From the NCBI RefSeq assembly GCF_000504285.1, contig NZ_KI632511.1:2291372-2355371 (forward strand): a DNA stretch of 64,000 nucleotides, written 5' to 3'. This stretch comes from Actinospica robiniae DSM 44927 (GTDB taxonomy: Bacteria > Actinomycetota > Actinomycetes > Streptomycetales > Catenulisporaceae). Under the pieces are notes generated by a model. That model was given only the letters and a program-made list of their open reading frames with translations. It was not told where the DNA came from and did not search any database. Of the stretch, positions 17,519 through 25,958 are shown piece by piece (position 1 is the stretch's first letter; every line of letters starts with the position of its first letter). Position numbers and translations under genes: made by a program.

Positions 17519-18442
17519 ATGACGTCGAACACGGTGGGCGCCCGCACCCCCGATCAGCCCGCTGACGACCGCGAACGCACCGCCGAACGGCTGCTGCGGT
17601 CCACCGCCGCTCGGGCATACGACCCAGAGCTCGACATCGACTGGAACGCTCCGCTCACGCCGGACGCGCCCTTCATGAAGCTGGAACGCTGCTCGCTCTA
17701 CGGCACCGGGACGTGGGAGCGGCTGACGCCGGAACAGCGCCTCACCTTGGCCCGGCACGAGGCGGCCAGCGTCGCCAGCGTGGGCCTGTGGTTCGAGCAC
17801 ATCCTCATCAGGATGCTGGCGAAGATGGCTTACAACGGCGATCCCACCACCGCCCGGGTCCAGTACGCACTGGCCGAGATCGCCGAGGAATGCCGGCACT
17901 CGACCATGTTCGCCCGGATGATCGGCCGGATGGGAGCGCCCGCCTACGGGGTGCGCCCGCACATCCACCGGCTCGGCCGGATCCTGCCGTTCCTCGCCCA
18001 CAACGAGGTGATCTGGGGCGCGACGCTGCTCGGCGAGGAGATCCCGGACCGGTTGCAGCGGGAGATGGTGGAGGACGCGCGGATCCAGCCGCTGATGCTG
18101 ATGGTCAACCGGATCCACATCATGGAGGAGGCCCGGCACATCAGCTTCGCCCGCGAGGAGCTGGCCCGGGCCGTGGCCCGCACGCCGCGCTGGCTGCGGC
18201 CGGTGCAGCGGCTGCTGCTCGCGCACATCGCGTTCATCATCAGCCGCAGCCTGGTCAATCCCGAGGTCTACCGCTCCGTGGGCCTGGATCCGCGCAAGAC
18301 CCGGCGGATCGCGCTGGCCAACCCGAACTATCAGCGCACGCTGCGGTGGGCCTCGGAGAAGCTGGTCGCCCTCTTCGACGAGCACGGCCTGATCGCACGT
18401 CCGGGGCGGCACTGGTGGAAGGCCGGCTACCTGATCCGCTAG
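17519..18442 (+). CDS. AurF-like diiron oxygenase (p-aminobenzoate N-oxygenase family)
   Basis: A 307-residue protein of the AurF-type ferritin-like diiron oxygenase family. The metal-binding helices carry EIAEECRHSTMF and HIMEEARHISFA, each an ExxH type motif, with an additional glutamate in LWFEH. The founding member oxidises aryl amines; other members act on different substrates. ATG 17519 is chosen because GGAGG lies six bases upstream; ATG 17498 has no such site. It is divergent from the TetR gene and probably works with the monooxygenase operon on the same pathway, an inference from the shared operator. Confidence 0.85.
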   Translation: MTSNTVGARTPDQPADDRERTAERLLRSTAARAYDPELDIDWNAPLTPDAPFMKLERCSLYGTGTWERLTPEQRLTLARHEAASVASVGLWFEHILIRMLAKMAYNGDPTTARVQYALAEIAEECRHSTMFARMIGRMGAPAYGVRPHIHRLGRILPFLAHNEVIWGATLLGEEIPDRLQREMVEDARIQPLMLMVNRIHIMEEARHISFAREELARAVARTPRWLRPVQRLLLAHIAFIISRSLVNPEVYRSVGLDPRKTRRIALANPNYQRTLRWASEKLVALFDEHGLIARPGRHWWKAGYLIR

Positions 18443-18487
18443 CCCCGGCCCTCACGATCGCATGGATATGCGCGAGCTTCGCATAAA

Positions 18488-18501
18488 GTTCCACGTGGAA
18501 C
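18488..18501. promoter_or_regulatory. parS-like ParB-binding site
   Basis: GTTCCACGTGGAAC is a perfect 14-base palindrome fitting the conserved chromosomal parS pattern TGTTNCACGTGNAACA. A half-site GTTTCACG follows at about 18510. It lies between genes, as most parS sites do. If real, it suggests the window is in the origin-proximal part of the chromosome. Confidence 0.6.
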
Positions 18502-18563
18502 ATTGTCCCGTTTCACGATGTCCGAGTGCTTCATCCCGATCCCAGGAGGCGCCGATGGCCGGG

Positions 18564-19664
18564 TCAGAGCTCGGGATCGGGCAGCCGCTTGACCGCGAGC
18601 AGGGCGATGTCGTCGCTCAGCCGCGGCCCCGCGTGCGCGCGCACCGCCCGCAGCACGTGGTCGAGCATCGGATCCGGGTTCTGGTACACCGTCCAGCCCT
18701 TGTCCTGCTCGAGCCGGTAGAAGGCGCCTTCCTCGTCCCGGGCCTCGGTGATGCCGTCGGTGTAGAGCAGGATGTGGTCGCCGGGCTCGAAGTCGACCTT
18801 GTAGACCGGCAGCGAGTCCCGGCTCAGATCCAGCAGGCCCAGCGGCGGGCTGGGCTCGGGCGGCTCGAGCGGGGTGATCACGCCGTGGTGCAGCAGCAGC
18901 GGCGCGGGGTGCCCGCAGTTGACGATCTCCGCCTGGCTGCCGCCCGGCGGCACCGAGACCAGCACGGCGGTGACGAACTCCTCGAGGTCCGAGGGCGTGC
19001 GGCGCAGCAGGCTCGCGTGCATCCGCGCCGCGATCGCGGCCAGGTCGCCCTCCTGGTGCGCCGCCTCGCGGAAGACGCCGAGGACGTCGGCGGCCGCCTC
19101 CACCGCCGGCAGGCCCTTGCCGCGCACGTCCCCGATGATCAGCCGGTCGCCGAAGGCGGTGGTGGTCACCTCGTACAGGTCTCCGCCGATGCGCGCCTCG
19201 GCGGCCGCCGCCACGTACCGCACGGCCGAGCGCACCGAGACCAGATCCGAGGGCAGCGCGCGCAGCAGCACCTGCTGGGCCGCCTCGGCCACCGTCCGGA
19301 CCGTGGTCAGCGTGCGCTGCTGCAGCTGCGCGGATCTGACGGCCACCCAGCTGACCACAGTGACCATGACGGTCGCGAACAGCTCGGCGATCTGCTCCAC
19401 CGCGTGGACGTTCTCCTCCAGCGAGCCGAGCAGCGCCGCGGCCACCACGCAGATCGCGCCGACCAGCAGCGGGCGCAGTTGGCGCGGCGGGGCCACCAGC
19501 GCCGCGAGGGCCGGGGGCACCGAGAGCGTCGCGGAGAAGCCGACGCCGGGCGACGTGGCCAGGTCGGCCGCGGTGATCACCAGGATCAGGGCATAGGGCA
19601 GCGAGCGCATGACCGGGCCGGAGTGCCCGGAACGCGCCGAGTCCGCAGAGAACTGACTGCTCAT
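18564..19664 (-). CDS. SpoIIE-type serine/threonine protein phosphatase with membrane domain
   Basis: A 366-residue protein with four or so N-terminal hydrophobic segments (about 20-110) and a C-terminal PP2C-type SpoIIE phosphatase domain. The metal-binding motifs ARIGGDLYEV, IIGDVRGKGLPA and LYTDGITEAR are all present, so the enzyme is probably active. Members dephosphorylate anti-anti-sigma factors in partner-switching pathways. No anti-sigma or anti-anti-sigma gene is nearby, so its partner is unknown. No sensory PAS or GAF domain was seen. It stands alone on the minus strand. Confidence 0.88.
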   Translation of the reverse strand: MSSQFSADSARSGHSGPVMRSLPYALILVITAADLATSPGVGFSATLSVPPALAALVAPPRQLRPLLVGAICVVAAALLGSLEENVHAVEQIAELFATVMVTVVSWVAVRSAQLQQRTLTTVRTVAEAAQQVLLRALPSDLVSVRSAVRYVAAAAEARIGGDLYEVTTTAFGDRLIIGDVRGKGLPAVEAAADVLGVFREAAHQEGDLAAIAARMHASLLRRTPSDLEEFVTAVLVSVPPGGSQAEIVNCGHPAPLLLHHGVITPLEPPEPSPPLGLLDLSRDSLPVYKVDFEPGDHILLYTDGITEARDEEGAFYRLEQDKGWTVYQNPDPMLDHVLRAVRAHAGPRLSDDIALLAVKRLPDPEL

Positions 19665-19717
19665 CCTGAGAAAACCGTATGGGGAGTCAAGGGCGGTCGC
19701 AACGGTGCTGAGCCGGA

Positions 19718-20689
19718 ATGGCGCAGGATTGTTCCGAATGCGTACTGGTCGGTAGCGAAATCGGGTCTTCTCGTGAAGGGCGGCAGGGGTTGACCGAGGT
19801 CCTCTCCGGCGGGCTGCGCCTGGCCGTGTTCGCCGATCCGGTCCGGCCGGGCCCGGTCGTCCTACTCGTGCACGGATATCCGGACACGCACGCGGTCTGG
19901 CACCGGATCCGCGCCGAACTCGGCCCGGACCTGCGCATAGTGCGCTACGACGTGCGCGGCGCGGGCGCTTCGCAGGCTCCGGCCCGGCGATCCGGCTACC
20001 GGCTCGACCACTTGGCCGAGGACCTGTTCGCGGTGGCCGAGGCGGTGAGCCCGGATGCCCCGGTCCACCTCGTCGCGCACGACTGGGGTTCGATCCAGGC
20101 CTGGCACGCCGTCACCGACCCGCGGGCGGCGGGCCGGATCGCGTCCTTCACCTCGATCTCAGGACCCTGCCTCGATCATACCGCGTTCTGGCTGCGCGAG
20201 CGGCTGCGCCGTCCGACGCCGCGCCGGATCGCCGCGGTGGCCCGGCAGGGTGTGAAGTCCTGGTACATCTACGCCTTCCATCTGCCCCTGCTCGCCTCGC
20301 TCACCTGGCGCTGCTGGCTGGGCCGGCGCTGGGGCGAGCTGCTGCGGCGGGCCGAGGGGGTCGAGCCGGGCCCTGGCCATCCGCAGCCGACGCTGGTGGA
20401 CGACGCCGTGCGCGGCATCGGCCTCTACCGCGCCAACATGCTCCCCCGCCTGCGGCATCCGGAACCGCGTTACGCGCGGGTGCCGGTGCAGCTGATCAGT
20501 CCGCTCGCCGACCGCTTCGTCAGCCCCGCCCTGGCCGGAGACCTCGAACGGTGGGCGCCGGACCTACGCCGCCGTACGCTGCGGTGCGGGCATTGGGCCG
20601 CGGTGACCGCCGCGGCTCCGCGGACGGCCGAGCTCATCCGGACCTTCATCGCCGACGTGGAGGCGGACCGGGCCCGCGCGGCCGGGTAG
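19718..20689 (+). CDS. Alpha/beta hydrolase, epoxide-hydrolase-like
   Basis: A 323-residue alpha/beta hydrolase. VVLLVHGYPDTHAVW carries the HGxP oxyanion motif and HDWGS the nucleophile aspartate of epoxide-hydrolase-type enzymes, with RCGHWAA supplying the histidine near the C-terminus. It resembles the stand-alone hydrolase half of actinobacterial EphD-like proteins. The start is ATG 19718; a TTG near 19790 with an AGGGG upstream would remove a non-conserved 24-residue leader. Substrate unknown. It is convergent with the DUF4389 gene. Confidence 0.8.
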   Translation: MAQDCSECVLVGSEIGSSREGRQGLTEVLSGGLRLAVFADPVRPGPVVLLVHGYPDTHAVWHRIRAELGPDLRIVRYDVRGAGASQAPARRSGYRLDHLAEDLFAVAEAVSPDAPVHLVAHDWGSIQAWHAVTDPRAAGRIASFTSISGPCLDHTAFWLRERLRRPTPRRIAAVARQGVKSWYIYAFHLPLLASLTWRCWLGRRWGELLRRAEGVEPGPGHPQPTLVDDAVRGIGLYRANMLPRLRHPEPRYARVPVQLISPLADRFVSPALAGDLERWAPDLRRRTLRCGHWAAVTAAAPRTAELIRTFIADVEADRARAAG

Positions 20690-20717
20690 TGCCGAACGGG
20701 CGAACCGGACGGCCGGG

Positions 20718-21479
20718 TCACTTCAGCGCCGCGGGCACCATGGTGGAGGTGTTCATCGTGGTGGACTCGTCCGTCCAGTTGCCGCTCCCGGAAAGCACCT
20801 CGCCGGCCACGCCGAAGAAGATGAAGAGCACCAGCAGCCACTGCGCCGCCGAGACCAGCACCAGCGGCCGGGTGGGCGAGCCCGCGCCCCAAGCGGGATC
20901 GTAGTCGCGGTAGGGCTGGTCGCCGAGCAGGCGCTTCGGGTAGGCCGAGCTGATCAGGTACAGATAGGCCTGGACGCGCAGGCCGTAGCGCAGGACCGCC
21001 GCCGACGCCTGGAAGATCGGCAGCGGCGTGCGCCCGAGGACCAGCACGATGACCCAGAAGAAGAACGCGCACACGAGCCAGCCCCCGTAGACGACCGCCT
21101 GAACGACCGCCGCGGGAATCGCCAGGATCACCCGGAAGAGCACCGCGACGCGGTTGAGCGGACCCGGCTGGAACTCGACCCGCACCGGGTATTCCGGCGC
21201 GTCGAGCGCGAACGGCGGGTACTCGTCGACCAGCAGCATCGCGTAGCCCGCGACCCGCGCGGCGTAGCCCAGATAGCTCGTCAGATACCCGGCCGCGGAC
21301 ACCGGCAGCCGGCCGAGCGCCAGCGCGGCGAACCAGCCGAGGATGACCGCGAGCGCGGCCACCACCCCGAGCACCCAGAGCGTGACGAACTGCGGGATCA
21401 GCAGGATCAGGCGCACCAGCACGGTCCACCGGCGCTGCCGCTCCGGCGGGAACACGTCGAGAACCGGGAGGAATTCCAC
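20718..21479 (-). CDS. DUF4389 membrane protein
   Basis: A 253-residue membrane protein of the DUF4389 type. It has two copies of the family's pattern, a helix rich in RxxxxIP (RLILLIPQFV and RVILAIPAAV) followed by a second helix and an aromatic EYPPF or YP segment, plus a C-terminal helix. About five or six membrane segments are visible. Function is not established for the family. It is divergent from the aldolase-like gene across about 165 bases. Confidence 0.8.
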   Translation of the reverse strand: MEFLPVLDVFPPERQRRWTVLVRLILLIPQFVTLWVLGVVAALAVILGWFAALALGRLPVSAAGYLTSYLGYAARVAGYAMLLVDEYPPFALDAPEYPVRVEFQPGPLNRVAVLFRVILAIPAAVVQAVVYGGWLVCAFFFWVIVLVLGRTPLPIFQASAAVLRYGLRVQAYLYLISSAYPKRLLGDQPYRDYDPAWGAGSPTRPLVLVSAAQWLLVLFIFFGVAGEVLSGSGNWTDESTTMNTSTMVPAALK

Positions 21480-21646
21480 TCACCGACCCTCACACGCGGC
21501 CCCGCGCCCGGCATCCCGGCCAGGTCGAACGGGTGAGCCCCGGCCCCGGTCCCCGCGGCACCGGACGCCGGCGCGCCTGGCATCCCGTCACCGGCTTTGC
21601 CAGACTGGGCTCGCCGAAGATCCACCCGCCAGGCCGAGGAGCGCCG

Positions 21647-22738
21647 ATGCCCGACACACCGCCAGAGGGCTTCGCCACGCCCGCTCTCACGGTCGACCGC
21701 GACGTGCTCGAGCGCAACATCGGCCGAATGGCCCGCTACGCCGCCACCGGCGGCTTCGCCCTGCGTCCGCACGCGAAGACGCATAAGTGCCCGCAGATCG
21801 CCGAGCTGCAGCTGGCCGCCGGGGCGGTCGGCCTGACCGTGGCCACGATCGGCGAGGCCGAGGTGTTCGCCGCGACCGGAGCTCGCGACCTGTTCATCGC
21901 CTACCCGCTCTGGCTCGACGAGGGCAAGCGGGACCGGGTCGCCGCGCTCGCCGCGAACGTCCGGCTGAGTGCGGGCGTCGACTCGGCCGAGAGCGCGCAG
22001 CGGTTGATCGGCACCGGTGCGCTCGCCGTCATCGAGGTCGACAGCGGCCACCACCGCACCGGTGTCCAACCCGCCGAGGCGGGCACGGTGGCGAAGGCCG
22101 TGCGCTCGCTCGGCCTCGACGTGGAGGGCGTATTCACCTTCCCCGGCCACGGCATGGCGCACGATCCGGACGCGACGCCCACCCAGGTGCGCCTGCATGC
22201 CGCGCGGGATCAAGAGAAGGCGCTGGCCGAGGCGGCTGACTCGCTGCGGGCGGCCGGATTCGAACCCAACGTGGTGAGCGGAGGCTCCACCCCGACGGCT
22301 GCCCTGCGCGAGGACGGCGTCATCAGCGAGCTGCGTCCCGGCGTCTACGTGTTCAACGACGCGATGCAGGTCGCGCTGGGCTCCTGCACGATCGAGGACG
22401 TGGCCCTGTCCGCGGTGGCGACGGTGGTCAGCGTGCCGGCGCCGGACCGGTTCGTGCTCGACGCCGGCAGCAAGACCCTCGGTGCCGACGTCAACGGCTG
22501 GGCCCGGGGCTACGGCCTGGTGCCCGGGTATCCGGGTGCGATGATCACCCAGCTCTCCGAGCACCACGCCGTCGTGACGCTTCCCCTGGACACACGCTCG
22601 CCCCGCCTCGGCGACCGGGTCACCGTCATCCCGAACCACGTGTGCAATGCCGTCAATCTCGCTGACGAGCTGCTCGTGGTCCGGGACGGACGCGTGGTGG
22701 ACCGCTGGCCGGTGGCCGCGCGCGGGGCGAACGCCTGA
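21647..22738 (+). CDS. D-threonine aldolase / D-serine dehydratase-like PLP enzyme
   Basis: A 363-residue fold-type III PLP enzyme. RPHAKTHKCP near the N-terminus carries the PLP lysine, and PNHVCN near the C-terminus is the His-x-Cys metal site of the D-threonine aldolase / D-serine dehydratase group. Members cleave D-3-hydroxy amino acids to glycine and an aldehyde or dehydrate D-serine; which reaction occurs here is not decided. ATG 21647 has GAGGAG five bases upstream. It is convergent with the phospholipase gene, only seven bases apart. Confidence 0.88.
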   Translation: MPDTPPEGFATPALTVDRDVLERNIGRMARYAATGGFALRPHAKTHKCPQIAELQLAAGAVGLTVATIGEAEVFAATGARDLFIAYPLWLDEGKRDRVAALAANVRLSAGVDSAESAQRLIGTGALAVIEVDSGHHRTGVQPAEAGTVAKAVRSLGLDVEGVFTFPGHGMAHDPDATPTQVRLHAARDQEKALAEAADSLRAAGFEPNVVSGGSTPTAALREDGVISELRPGVYVFNDAMQVALGSCTIEDVALSAVATVVSVPAPDRFVLDAGSKTLGADVNGWARGYGLVPGYPGAMITQLSEHHAVVTLPLDTRSPRLGDRVTVIPNHVCNAVNLADELLVVRDGRVVDRWPVAARGANA

Positions 22739-22745
22739 GACCCGA

Positions 22746-24812
22746 TCAGCCGGTGATGCTGGCCGAGCCGGTCTCGATGTGGCCGGTGAAGCGGCGCGAC
22801 CAGGACGAGTCGCTGCTGACCGTGACGGTGAAGTCGTACCAGCCGTTGCAGTAAGCGACCTGGTTGAAGTAGTCGGACACGCTCGCGCCGGCCGCGACGG
22901 TGTAGGTCCACGGACCGTCGGTGCGGTAGTGGTTCGAGGTGATGGTGAAGGTCACCGGCGCGGTCGCGGTGTTGGTCATGGTGAACCAGATCGACTGCTC
23001 GTTCAGGTTCGGCGAGGGCGCGTAGTAGCTGGTGACCTCGGCGTAGCGGCCGGCCGCGGTGGCGTTGCCGACGAAGCGGCGCAGGAACCGGTTCGGGCCG
23101 GTCATGGTCAGGTCGTAGGCACCCGCGCCGTATCCGGTGCCGATGTTGAAGAAGTCGGTCACCACGCCGTCCCCGGACGCGGAGTGCGCCGGGACGGTGT
23201 ACTGCCACGGCCCGCCGCTGCGGTTGGCGTTGGCGTACACGGCGAAGGTCGCCGCGGAGGTGGCCAGCGGTCCCTCGTTGGCCATCTTGAGCCACAGCAG
23301 GATCTGGCCGTTCGCGTCGAACTCGAGCGAGGAGACGTAGCCGTCCGGCTGGTAGGGCAGGGCCCGGGCGGTGCGGGTGCCGGACTCCTGGGCGGGCAGC
23401 GCGTTGGTCTTGGCCGACGGGTTGAGCTCGATGTCGCACGTCAGCTGGCTGATGGTCGAGGTGGTCGCCGGCAGCGTGGCGGGAAGGCCGTAGACCGGGG
23501 CGGTGAAGTCGAAGGCGCCGGTCAGGTCGCCGCACACCTGCCGCCGCCAGGCGCTGATGTTGGAGCACGCGGCCGGGGTGCCGATCGCGGCGGTCCAGGT
23601 CTCCAGGAAGCGGATCACCGAGGTGTGGTCGTAGGTCCGCGAGTCCACGCAGCCGCCGCGGGTCCACGGCGAGGCGATGACCATCGGAACCCGGTAGCCG
23701 AGGCCGAGCGGGGTGCCGTTCTGGATGAACTCGTTCGCGGTGCCGGCCGGCGGGACCGGCGGCGGCACGTGGTCGAAGAACCCGTCGTTCTCGTCGTAGT
23801 TGAGGAAGAGCACGGTGGAGTCGAAGACGGACTCGGTGGCAGCCAGCGCTTGGAGCACCTCGTGCACGAACTGGGCGCCGTCCTCCGGCGGCGCGTCCGG
23901 GTGCTCGGAGCACTGCTGGTTCGCCACCACCCAGGACACCTGCGGCAGAGTCCCGTTGACCACGTCGTTCTTGATCGCCGCGGCGATGTCGGTAGGTGTG
24001 GAGCCGGTGGTGGAGGCCACGGAGCCCATGCCCCTGGTGGCCAGCGGGGTGCCGCCGGCGGCGTTGGCGAACTGGTTGAAGTAAGCCAGGGCATTGTCAC
24101 CGTAGTTGTCGCCGGCGACCTGGTAGACCTTCCAGCTCACCCCGGCGTTCTGCAGCGCCTCGGCGTAGGTCTGCCAGGTCAGGCCGGACTCGGAGCCGCC
24201 GTCGTAGGCCGGGCCGCCCGCGGTGCCGTTCGGGTCGATCATCCCGCTCCACAGGTAGGTGCGGTTCGGGCCGGTGGCGCTGAGGATCGAGCAGTGATAC
24301 GCGTCGCAGACGGTGTACGCGTCGGCGAGCGCGTAGTGGAACGGGATGTCGGAGCGGGTGAGGTAGCCCATGGTGCGGGCCGAGCCCTTGGCCGAGATCC
24401 AGGCGTCCATCTTGCCGCCGTCCCAGGCCTCGTGCTGGGTGGACCAGCCGTGGTCGAGCGAGCCGTCGCACTGGGCCAGGGTCTCGGCCGAGGCGACCAG
24501 GTTGCCCGAGCCGTTGCTCAGATTCCACGGATACTGCCGTCCGCTGCCGTTGGGCTGGTCGAAGACGCAGTAGCCGCCGGGGATCTGGATCGCGGCCCGG
24601 TCGCCGAAGCCGCGCACGCCTTGCAGCATGCCGAAGTAGTGGTCGAAGCTGCGGTTCTCCTGCATCAGGATCACCACGTGCTTGACGTCGGCGATGGTGC
24701 CGGTGGCCGCCGCCTGGGCCTGCGCCGGGCGCAGCGAGGCGGCGCCGAAGGCAGCCGAGGTGCCGACGGCCGCGGCGGTGCCGAGGAGGGTGCGCCGGGA
24801 GATCGGGGACAT
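22746..24812 (-). CDS. plc: Tat-exported phospholipase C (phosphocholine-specific type)
   Basis: A 688-residue extracellular phosphoesterase. It begins with a twin-arginine signal, SRRTLLGTAAAVGTSAAFGA, ending in a probable AQAQA cleavage site. The catalytic domain has the family motifs HVVILMQENRSFDHYFG, TGPNRTYLWSG, LFLNYDENDGFFDHVPPP and RVPMVIASPW. Two C-terminal beta-domains of about 85 residues each follow (DUF756 type), the usual layout of non-hemolytic phospholipase C. It should hydrolyse phospholipids to diacylglycerol and phosphorylated head groups outside the cell. ATG 24812 is chosen because the Tat signal starts there. Confidence 0.92.
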   Translation of the reverse strand: MSPISRRTLLGTAAAVGTSAAFGAASLRPAQAQAAATGTIADVKHVVILMQENRSFDHYFGMLQGVRGFGDRAAIQIPGGYCVFDQPNGSGRQYPWNLSNGSGNLVASAETLAQCDGSLDHGWSTQHEAWDGGKMDAWISAKGSARTMGYLTRSDIPFHYALADAYTVCDAYHCSILSATGPNRTYLWSGMIDPNGTAGGPAYDGGSESGLTWQTYAEALQNAGVSWKVYQVAGDNYGDNALAYFNQFANAAGGTPLATRGMGSVASTTGSTPTDIAAAIKNDVVNGTLPQVSWVVANQQCSEHPDAPPEDGAQFVHEVLQALAATESVFDSTVLFLNYDENDGFFDHVPPPVPPAGTANEFIQNGTPLGLGYRVPMVIASPWTRGGCVDSRTYDHTSVIRFLETWTAAIGTPAACSNISAWRRQVCGDLTGAFDFTAPVYGLPATLPATTSTISQLTCDIELNPSAKTNALPAQESGTRTARALPYQPDGYVSSLEFDANGQILLWLKMANEGPLATSAATFAVYANANRSGGPWQYTVPAHSASGDGVVTDFFNIGTGYGAGAYDLTMTGPNRFLRRFVGNATAAGRYAEVTSYYAPSPNLNEQSIWFTMTNTATAPVTFTITSNHYRTDGPWTYTVAAGASVSDYFNQVAYCNGWYDFTVTVSSDSSWSRRFTGHIETGSASITG

Positions 24813-24988
24813 GGCGTGGGTATGCCTTTCGTCGGTCCACACGCGCCGGCGGTGGCGGGCGCGGCACCGCCCGCGGACGGGTGGGTGCACGCCGTAACCT
24901 GCCGCCTCATCCTCGACTTGTCCATACAAGAACCGTGACTTGGCCGTGAAGCGCCGATGAACTCTCGCGCCCCCGGGCGCCGAGGGTA

Positions 24989-25294
24989 TCAGTCCTCGGA
25001 TTCACCCGGGCCCGGCTCGGCCCCGGCCGGCAGCGGCGCGGGCCCCTGGGCCGGCACCACGGGCAGGTAGGCGGTGATCGCGGCGGCCGCCGGCACCGGG
25101 GCGGCCGGCGGGTACGCCTCGGCCGGCGCCGGCAGCTCGGCCGCGCCCTCGTGGGCGGCCGCCGCCTGGTCGAGCCGGCCGAGCCGCTCGAGTACCGCGT
25201 AAAGCAGTTCGACCGGAACCCGGGGGTCGAGGGCGCGTTCGAGCACGGCCTCCAACTCCGCCGGGTTCAGGGCATCGATGTTGTCCACGTCCAT
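24989..25294 (-). CDS. Small acidic hypothetical protein
   Basis: A 101-residue protein with an N-terminal helical, acidic half (MDVDNIDALNPAELEAVLER) and an Ala/Pro-rich low-complexity C-terminal half ending ESED. No signal peptide or known domain is visible. The helical half looks like a genuine folded segment, but the low-complexity part could be an artefact of the GC bias. Function unknown. An 18-base palindrome lies about 90 bases upstream of its start. Confidence 0.5.
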   Translation of the reverse strand: MDVDNIDALNPAELEAVLERALDPRVPVELLYAVLERLGRLDQAAAAHEGAAELPAPAEAYPPAAPVPAAAAITAYLPVVPAQGPAPLPAGAEPGPGESED

Positions 25295-25386
25295 GCCCGC
25301 ACAACGGCGCCCGTCCGCCCCGAGTCACCGGTATTCACCCGCTCGGAGCAGGTAATACGACGAGCTGACTCCGTGTCGGCGCCGCT

Positions 25387-25404
25387 TCCGGAAACGTTTC
25401 CGGA
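25387..25404. promoter_or_regulatory. 18-bp perfect palindrome with LacI-type core
   Basis: TCCGGAAACGTTTCCGGA is a perfect palindrome whose AAACGTTT centre resembles LacI/GalR-family operators. It lies upstream of both the small acidic gene (minus strand) and the SRPBCC operon (plus strand). No LacI-type gene is nearby. Confidence 0.6.
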
Positions 25405-25422
25405 GCCCTGGGCGAGCCCTGC

Positions 25423-25452
25423 TTGACAGGCAGCCGATCGGCTGCCTAATCT
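25423..25452 (+). promoter_or_regulatory. Promoter of the SRPBCC-ArsR operon
   Basis: TTGACA at 25423-25428 and TAATCT at 25447-25452, spaced 18 bases, form an unusually clear housekeeping promoter for this genome. The first operator palindrome lies almost exactly between the two boxes. Confidence 0.7.
25428..25447. promoter_or_regulatory. Operator 1 of the SRPBCC-ArsR operon
   Basis: AGGCAGCCGATCGGCTGCCT is a perfect 20-base palindrome filling the spacer between the -35 and -10 boxes, so bound repressor would block RNA polymerase. The likely ligand is the ArsR protein encoded in the operon. Confidence 0.8.
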
Positions 25453-25458
25453 GAACAT

Positions 25459-25474
25459 GCAGCCGATTGGCTGC
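25459..25474. promoter_or_regulatory. Operator 2 of the SRPBCC-ArsR operon
   Basis: GCAGCCGATTGGCTGC repeats the core of operator 1 with one base changed, 31 bases downstream (centre to centre about 29), just after the -10 box and before the ribosome-binding site GGAAGGGAG. Confidence 0.75.
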
Positions 25475-25495
25475 CTTTTGGAAGGGAGCACGGCC

Positions 25496-25951
25496 ATGCC
25501 CGACATCCGGCACCGCGTCGGCGTCTACGCCCCGCGCGAGAAGGTCTACGAGATCCTCGGCACCCGAGCCGGCCTGAGCCACTGGTGGACCCGGGACGTG
25601 CGCGGGGACGAGCGGCCCGGCCAGCACCTCGAGTTCTACTTCGGCGCCGGCGACCGTCCCGCCGCCACCATGCGGGTGGCCGAGTCCAGCCCGTCCGGGC
25701 GGGTGGTCTGGGAGTGCGTCGACGGCCCGAAGGACTGGATCGGCACCACCCTCACCTTCGACCTGCGGTCCGGCCCCGACGAGAACGAGACCGTGGTCCT
25801 GTTCACCCACGCGGATTGGCGTGAGTCGGTGGAGTTCATGCACCATTGCTCCACCCGCTGGGGCCAGTACCTGATCAGCCTCAAGACGGGCCTCGAGGAC
25901 GGCCGCTGGCAGCCGGACCTCGACATGCCGAGGGTCAGCAGCTGGGATTGA
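25496..25951 (+). CDS. SRPBCC domain protein (AHSA1-like)
   Basis: A 151-residue single-domain protein of the START/SRPBCC fold, AHSA1 group, with the typical opening APREKVYEILGTRAGLSHWW and a C-terminal helix containing TRWGQYLISLKTGLE. These domains form a deep hydrophobic pocket for small ligands. ATG 25496 has GGAAGGGAG seven bases upstream; an ATG at 25457 lies inside operator 2 and is unlikely. It is the first gene of an operon with an ArsR-SRPBCC fusion eight bases downstream. Ligand unknown. Confidence 0.85.
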   Translation: MPDIRHRVGVYAPREKVYEILGTRAGLSHWWTRDVRGDERPGQHLEFYFGAGDRPAATMRVAESSPSGRVVWECVDGPKDWIGTTLTFDLRSGPDENETVVLFTHADWRESVEFMHHCSTRWGQYLISLKTGLEDGRWQPDLDMPRVSSWD

Positions 25952-25958
25952 CGCGCAG

